From Chitinophagaceae bacterium IBVUCB1 (lineage in GTDB: Bacteria; Bacteroidota; Bacteroidia; Chitinophagales; Chitinophagaceae): a stretch of DNA of 64,000 nucleotides. The stretch is from positions 1,430,568-1,494,567 of the forward strand of contig NFUW01000001.1 in the NCBI GenBank assembly GCA_002127285.1, given 5' to 3'. Shown in pieces: positions 61,014 to 64,000 of the stretch (position 1 is the first letter of the stretch; each line of letters opens with the position of its first letter). The notes below the pieces were generated by a model. The model ran no database searches. It was given only the letters and a program-made list of their open reading frames with translations, and had not been told where the DNA came from. The translations under genes were made by a program, and so were the position numbers.

Positions 61014-62759
61014 TTATTGTTTTACGAATTTTACTTTATAGTTCTCACCCTCTTCTTGCAGGTTCAGGATGTATGTACCGGGGGCAAGTTGGCTAACTGT
61101 AATATTGCCAGTACCATGTATATTGCCCGTAGCCAGTGTTTTACCTGTTACATCTACTATGCTGTATGTAGCATGGTTAGCACCTTTCAGGCTTAGTACA
61201 TCTGTAGCGGGGTTGGGGTAGATGCTGTAGCCTTTAGCTGTTGTGTTTTCAATACCAGTTGTTTTATAGTTAAAATTGGTATTGAATATATTGGTTTTAA
61301 TTTTAATAGTGCCATTTGACGGAGAAGAGGAACCATCGAACCATACTGTAAATAAACCATCACCATTATTGCTGGAGCTACTGATGGCGATGCAAGACTC
61401 ACTGGCAGCAGGCATTGGTATATTTAAATCATTGGTGTTAACCTGATAATCGTCAACTGGTACAGTGCGTGTACCGCCCAGCAAATCAATAGAAAAGCTG
61501 CTGTAGTCGCCAACAGTATGAGGAGCAAGCACATCTTCTGTATAATGCGATACGACAAATAGCTTATCAGTAAATACCACCAAGCCTGCTGCATTCGCAT
61601 CTCTGCCCACACCGGCCACTACGGGACGGAAGTCATTAACAGCAGGGTTAACGGAATAAGTAGCTAAGCCATTCACGTCGTTGTAGTTCAGTATTTCGCG
61701 CACGGTGCCGGTTGGTGATAAGTAATCACTCACTATATTATAGGTAGTAAGCGTTGGGAATACATCACCTAATACAATAGCCTCAATACGTGGGTAGCCA
61801 TACGTATTGGATACAGTACCGGGTGGTGGCGGAACAATGGTTGTAGGGCCGGGCCATACATTGCCTATCTTATCTGCACCTACTTCGTGCATACGTATTT
61901 CACTGGTGCCAGATGGCAATACATGCTTGTACGATATATACAAAGTATAGGTAGGTCCTGTAGCACCCGGTATCATATGCCCACGGCACGCTACATCTGG
62001 CTCGTAGGCATGGGTAGGCATACTCATAGTGTAAGAGGGGCTGGGGGTAATACCTGCAGCTACATGAAAAGTTGCATAACCAATATCCGAACCGCCGATA
62101 ACCGTAGCATGTGGTTCTTCCCATACAATGGCAAAATCGCTTAGTGCATAGTGCGTACCGCCACCTACAGGGTATAATATATCTGCTGCTGCATCTATAT
62201 GCGGGTTTCGGGCTGGGTTGGTATTATTAATAAAGCCACCTCCTGTTACTAGCAACCCCCATGGTGTAGGACTGAAACCGACACCTGTTGCTGTTAAAAA
62301 TCCCCACTCAACGTTGTTTGTAATGGAATTTTCATATGCTACTACTATATAAAAATCTTGCCCAAGCGTGGCCCCTGGGTCGTCAACAATAGCTACATCA
62401 ATATTTCGAGCATCATTACCAATTGGTAATGCGAAAGTTGTCCATGCTGTAGGTGCACCTGTTCTAAAAACACGGACACGTAAACCAGTTAGCGGAAAAC
62501 CAAAAGCATCAAGTCCATCATATACTACAGCTTGTAACTTACCGGGCGGGTTGGTACCATTGGCTGGAATGTCAATCATGTCGCAGTTCAGTGAGTTCAT
62601 TTTAGAGAAAGTACCGGGTGGAAAGAGGTTGACGTCGGGTAGCGCACCTGCAGCAATGCGCACGGCAGATGCGTTAGGCTGCATCCCAATAATGCAGACG
62701 AATAGCCATACAAGTATGGCGAATGGTTTGGTGCCAAAAGGCATGGTTGTTTTTTTCAT
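61014..62759 (-). CDS. Secreted protein with type IX sorting domain
   Basis: A 581-residue protein with a signal peptide (about residues 12-32, ending ASA). The body (about 33-490) is a beta-rich domain of repeated units such as 'NIDVAIVDDPGATLGQDFYI' and 'DVACRGHMIPGATGPTYTLY', which may be a seven-bladed propeller or stacked sheets, but no named domain is recognised. The C-terminus is a clear Por secretion tail: 'GYSIYPNPATDVLSL' then 'LAPGTYILNLQEEGENYKVK'. It is likely exported by the type IX system and attached to the surface. A short leader palindrome lies 45 bases upstream of the start. Confidence 0.8.
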   Translation of the reverse strand: MKKTTMPFGTKPFAILVWLFVCIIGMQPNASAVRIAAGALPDVNLFPPGTFSKMNSLNCDMIDIPANGTNPPGKLQAVVYDGLDAFGFPLTGLRVRVFRTGAPTAWTTFALPIGNDARNIDVAIVDDPGATLGQDFYIVVAYENSITNNVEWGFLTATGVGFSPTPWGLLVTGGGFINNTNPARNPHIDAAADILYPVGGGTHYALSDFAIVWEEPHATVIGGSDIGYATFHVAAGITPSPSYTMSMPTHAYEPDVACRGHMIPGATGPTYTLYISYKHVLPSGTSEIRMHEVGADKIGNVWPGPTTIVPPPPGTVSNTYGYPRIEAIVLGDVFPTLTTYNIVSDYLSPTGTVREILNYNDVNGLATYSVNPAVNDFRPVVAGVGRDANAAGLVVFTDKLFVVSHYTEDVLAPHTVGDYSSFSIDLLGGTRTVPVDDYQVNTNDLNIPMPAASESCIAISSSSNNGDGLFTVWFDGSSSPSNGTIKIKTNIFNTNFNYKTTGIENTTAKGYSIYPNPATDVLSLKGANHATYSIVDVTGKTLATGNIHGTGNITVSQLAPGTYILNLQEEGENYKVKFVKQ

Positions 62760-63169
62760 TGTGTTAATATTTAAAAGTGAAAAATAAACAGACGGGAATG
62801 CCTACCAGTTGCGCACGGCAACTGGAAACAAAAGAAATAGGGCATAATTATTATGCTACAAAAAAACCGCGAAGCAATAAATGAAAACAAGCCACTGCAA
62901 TGGAGGCAACATGGCACGAGATGGTGTGACGGTACGGAGCATGATTACTGGTTTTTGGTTTTAGAACAGGTGAATAATACGGGCTGAGAATTACCCCAGT
63001 AATATAAAGCTATGACGCATTTTTGCCAATTCCAAATTTTCAGGATTAAAATTTTATAAAATCCCCCTTGCTAGTTCATAGCATACACGCCATTAACAAA
63101 AAGCTAATGGTATTTTATCAGGGATTTAATATAACTTAGAGTATTCACTCACTGCAAAATCATCAGCAC
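62760..63169. other. Divergent intergenic region
   Basis: A 410-base gap between two divergent secreted-protein genes. It contains the hairpin CCAGTTGC-GCACG-GCAACTGG (62805-62825) in the leader of the leftward gene. Otherwise it is AT-rich DNA; no gene is seen and no exact -7 box stands out. Confidence 0.5.
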
Positions 63170-64000
63170 ATGAAGAAGTCATTTGCATTATTCCCCATTT
63201 TCATATTCTTATTTGTATTACATAAACAAAGATGCTATGCGCAGTTTTATCAGCTAACCCATGCCAGCGGCACACAAGGCTATGGGGGAGTAAGCAATGT
63301 TACCGCGCAAGGAGTTGGAACAAATCCAGGTATAGCTATTAACGCGTTATGTTCAAATGTAGTGGTATATATCAATGGCGGGAGTCCAAGTGGAGTAAAT
63401 AACGGCTATAAATTTACTTTCTCCCGCGCTGCTACCCGCATACGGGTACACTCCTATATGCTGCAATTTGGCGACTCATTGTTTTTCTATATCAATGGCA
63501 ACCTCTTCCCAATTACATCTGCCAACCTGAGCGTACCTGCAGGTATTTGCAATGGTAATGTGGCTCCTGTAATGGCTGTTCCAAATGGTGGTATTACGAG
63601 TACCTTTTCAGGCCCTGGATGTGGTTATACTGCATATTTTAATGCGCAGGTAGATATATTTCCTACCTACCCAATAGACACATTTATGACTTGGGGTACT
63701 TCTGGAGCTTGTGCTGGCAATGGTTCCCAAATCTTCTTCGCCAGCGATACACTCGTGTATGTTAAAAAGCCCTTTAGTATTACAAGCGTATGCGCAGGTG
63801 ATACCATCAGGCTACCCTACATCGTCAGCAATCGGTTTAATAATGGTAATGTATTTACCGCACAGCTTAGCAATGCAAGTGGCAGCTTTGCAGCCCCTGT
63901 CAATATCGGTAGCCGCACAGATACTACGGGCGATACCATTGTATGTGTAATACCCCGTACTACGGCGGGTGGTACAGGTTACCGCATCCGTATCGTCAGC
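63170..64000 (+). CDS. Large secreted surface protein, 5' part
   Basis: An open frame from ATG 63170 to the window end (277 codons, no stop). The signal peptide is MKKSFALFPIFIFLFVLHKQ with the cleavage region RCYAQF. The visible part is Gly/Asn/Thr-rich beta structure with a cysteine pair around 'PAGICNGN' and 'GPGCGYT', followed by a unit 'FTAQLSNASGSFAAPVNIG' and 'TTAGGTGYRIRIVS'. That unit is the typical Ig-like repeat of big Bacteroidota adhesins that end in a type IX sorting domain. The remainder lies outside the window. Confidence 0.75.
   Translation, partial: MKKSFALFPIFIFLFVLHKQRCYAQFYQLTHASGTQGYGGVSNVTAQGVGTNPGIAINALCSNVVVYINGGSPSGVNNGYKFTFSRAATRIRVHSYMLQFGDSLFFYINGNLFPITSANLSVPAGICNGNVAPVMAVPNGGITSTFSGPGCGYTAYFNAQVDIFPTYPIDTFMTWGTSGACAGNGSQIFFASDTLVYVKKPFSITSVCAGDTIRLPYIVSNRFNNGNVFTAQLSNASGSFAAPVNIGSRTDTTGDTIVCVIPRTTAGGTGYRIRIVS

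Noticed and set aside
1..64000. CRISPR array
   Set aside because: No regularly spaced repeats of CRISPR type; the few direct repeats are pairs or short triplets.

Overview
The window looks like a chromosomal segment of a Bacteroidota bacterium, probably close to Chitinophagaceae. Evidence: two secreted proteins end in type IX secretion (Por) sorting domains, -7 boxes follow the TAnnTTTG pattern of the Bacteroidota housekeeping sigma factor, Shine-Dalgarno sequences are weak, and rimP-nusA-infB are clustered. No species can be named from the sequence.

Chromosomal backbone, left (1-15905): the 3' end of an FtsX-like permease gene, a FemAB/GNAT-like protein, a SIMPL-domain protein, grpE-dnaJ, a PqqB-like metallo-hydrolase with an outer-membrane barrel protein, lon, two tandem paralogous secreted proteins, the leftward rimP-nusA-infB operon with a terminator-like hairpin directly before rimP, a small membrane protein, a HAD hydrolase, and an intact tRNA with anticodon CAT.

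Two integrative elements sit in tandem at the 3' end of that tRNA, in visibly AT-richer DNA. The tRNA end (13 bp, ctagtgggaccac) occurs three times: in the tRNA (15894), at 49036 and at 60769. Each interval has its own tyrosine integrase, its own excisionase-like HTH protein, and its own pair of putative integrase arm repeats just inside its ends. Element 1 (about 15.9-49.0 kb) is a defence island: a ParB-methyltransferase with a DUF5131 protein, a WYL regulator with a DUF2779 nuclease, a CBASS operon (TM-NUDIX effector, CD-NTase, stand-alone E2), a small protein with family A polymerase motifs, DUF932, RmuC, a complete type I R-M system, a serine recombinase, a two-gene RecQ-helicase/nuclease module I cannot name, and a type I Mokosh system. 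Element 2 (about 49.0-60.8 kb) carries a tightly packed five-gene operon: thymidylate synthase, DNA methyltransferase, phosphoribosyltransferase-like protein, P-loop ATPase and an unknown protein with a CARF-like signature. This operon is my best candidate for an undescribed system. No relaxase or conjugation genes were seen in either element.

Chromosomal backbone, right (60784-64000): the tRNA's probable native terminator, a structured intergenic stretch, a type IX-sorted secreted protein on the minus strand, and the 5' part of a large secreted protein that runs off the window.
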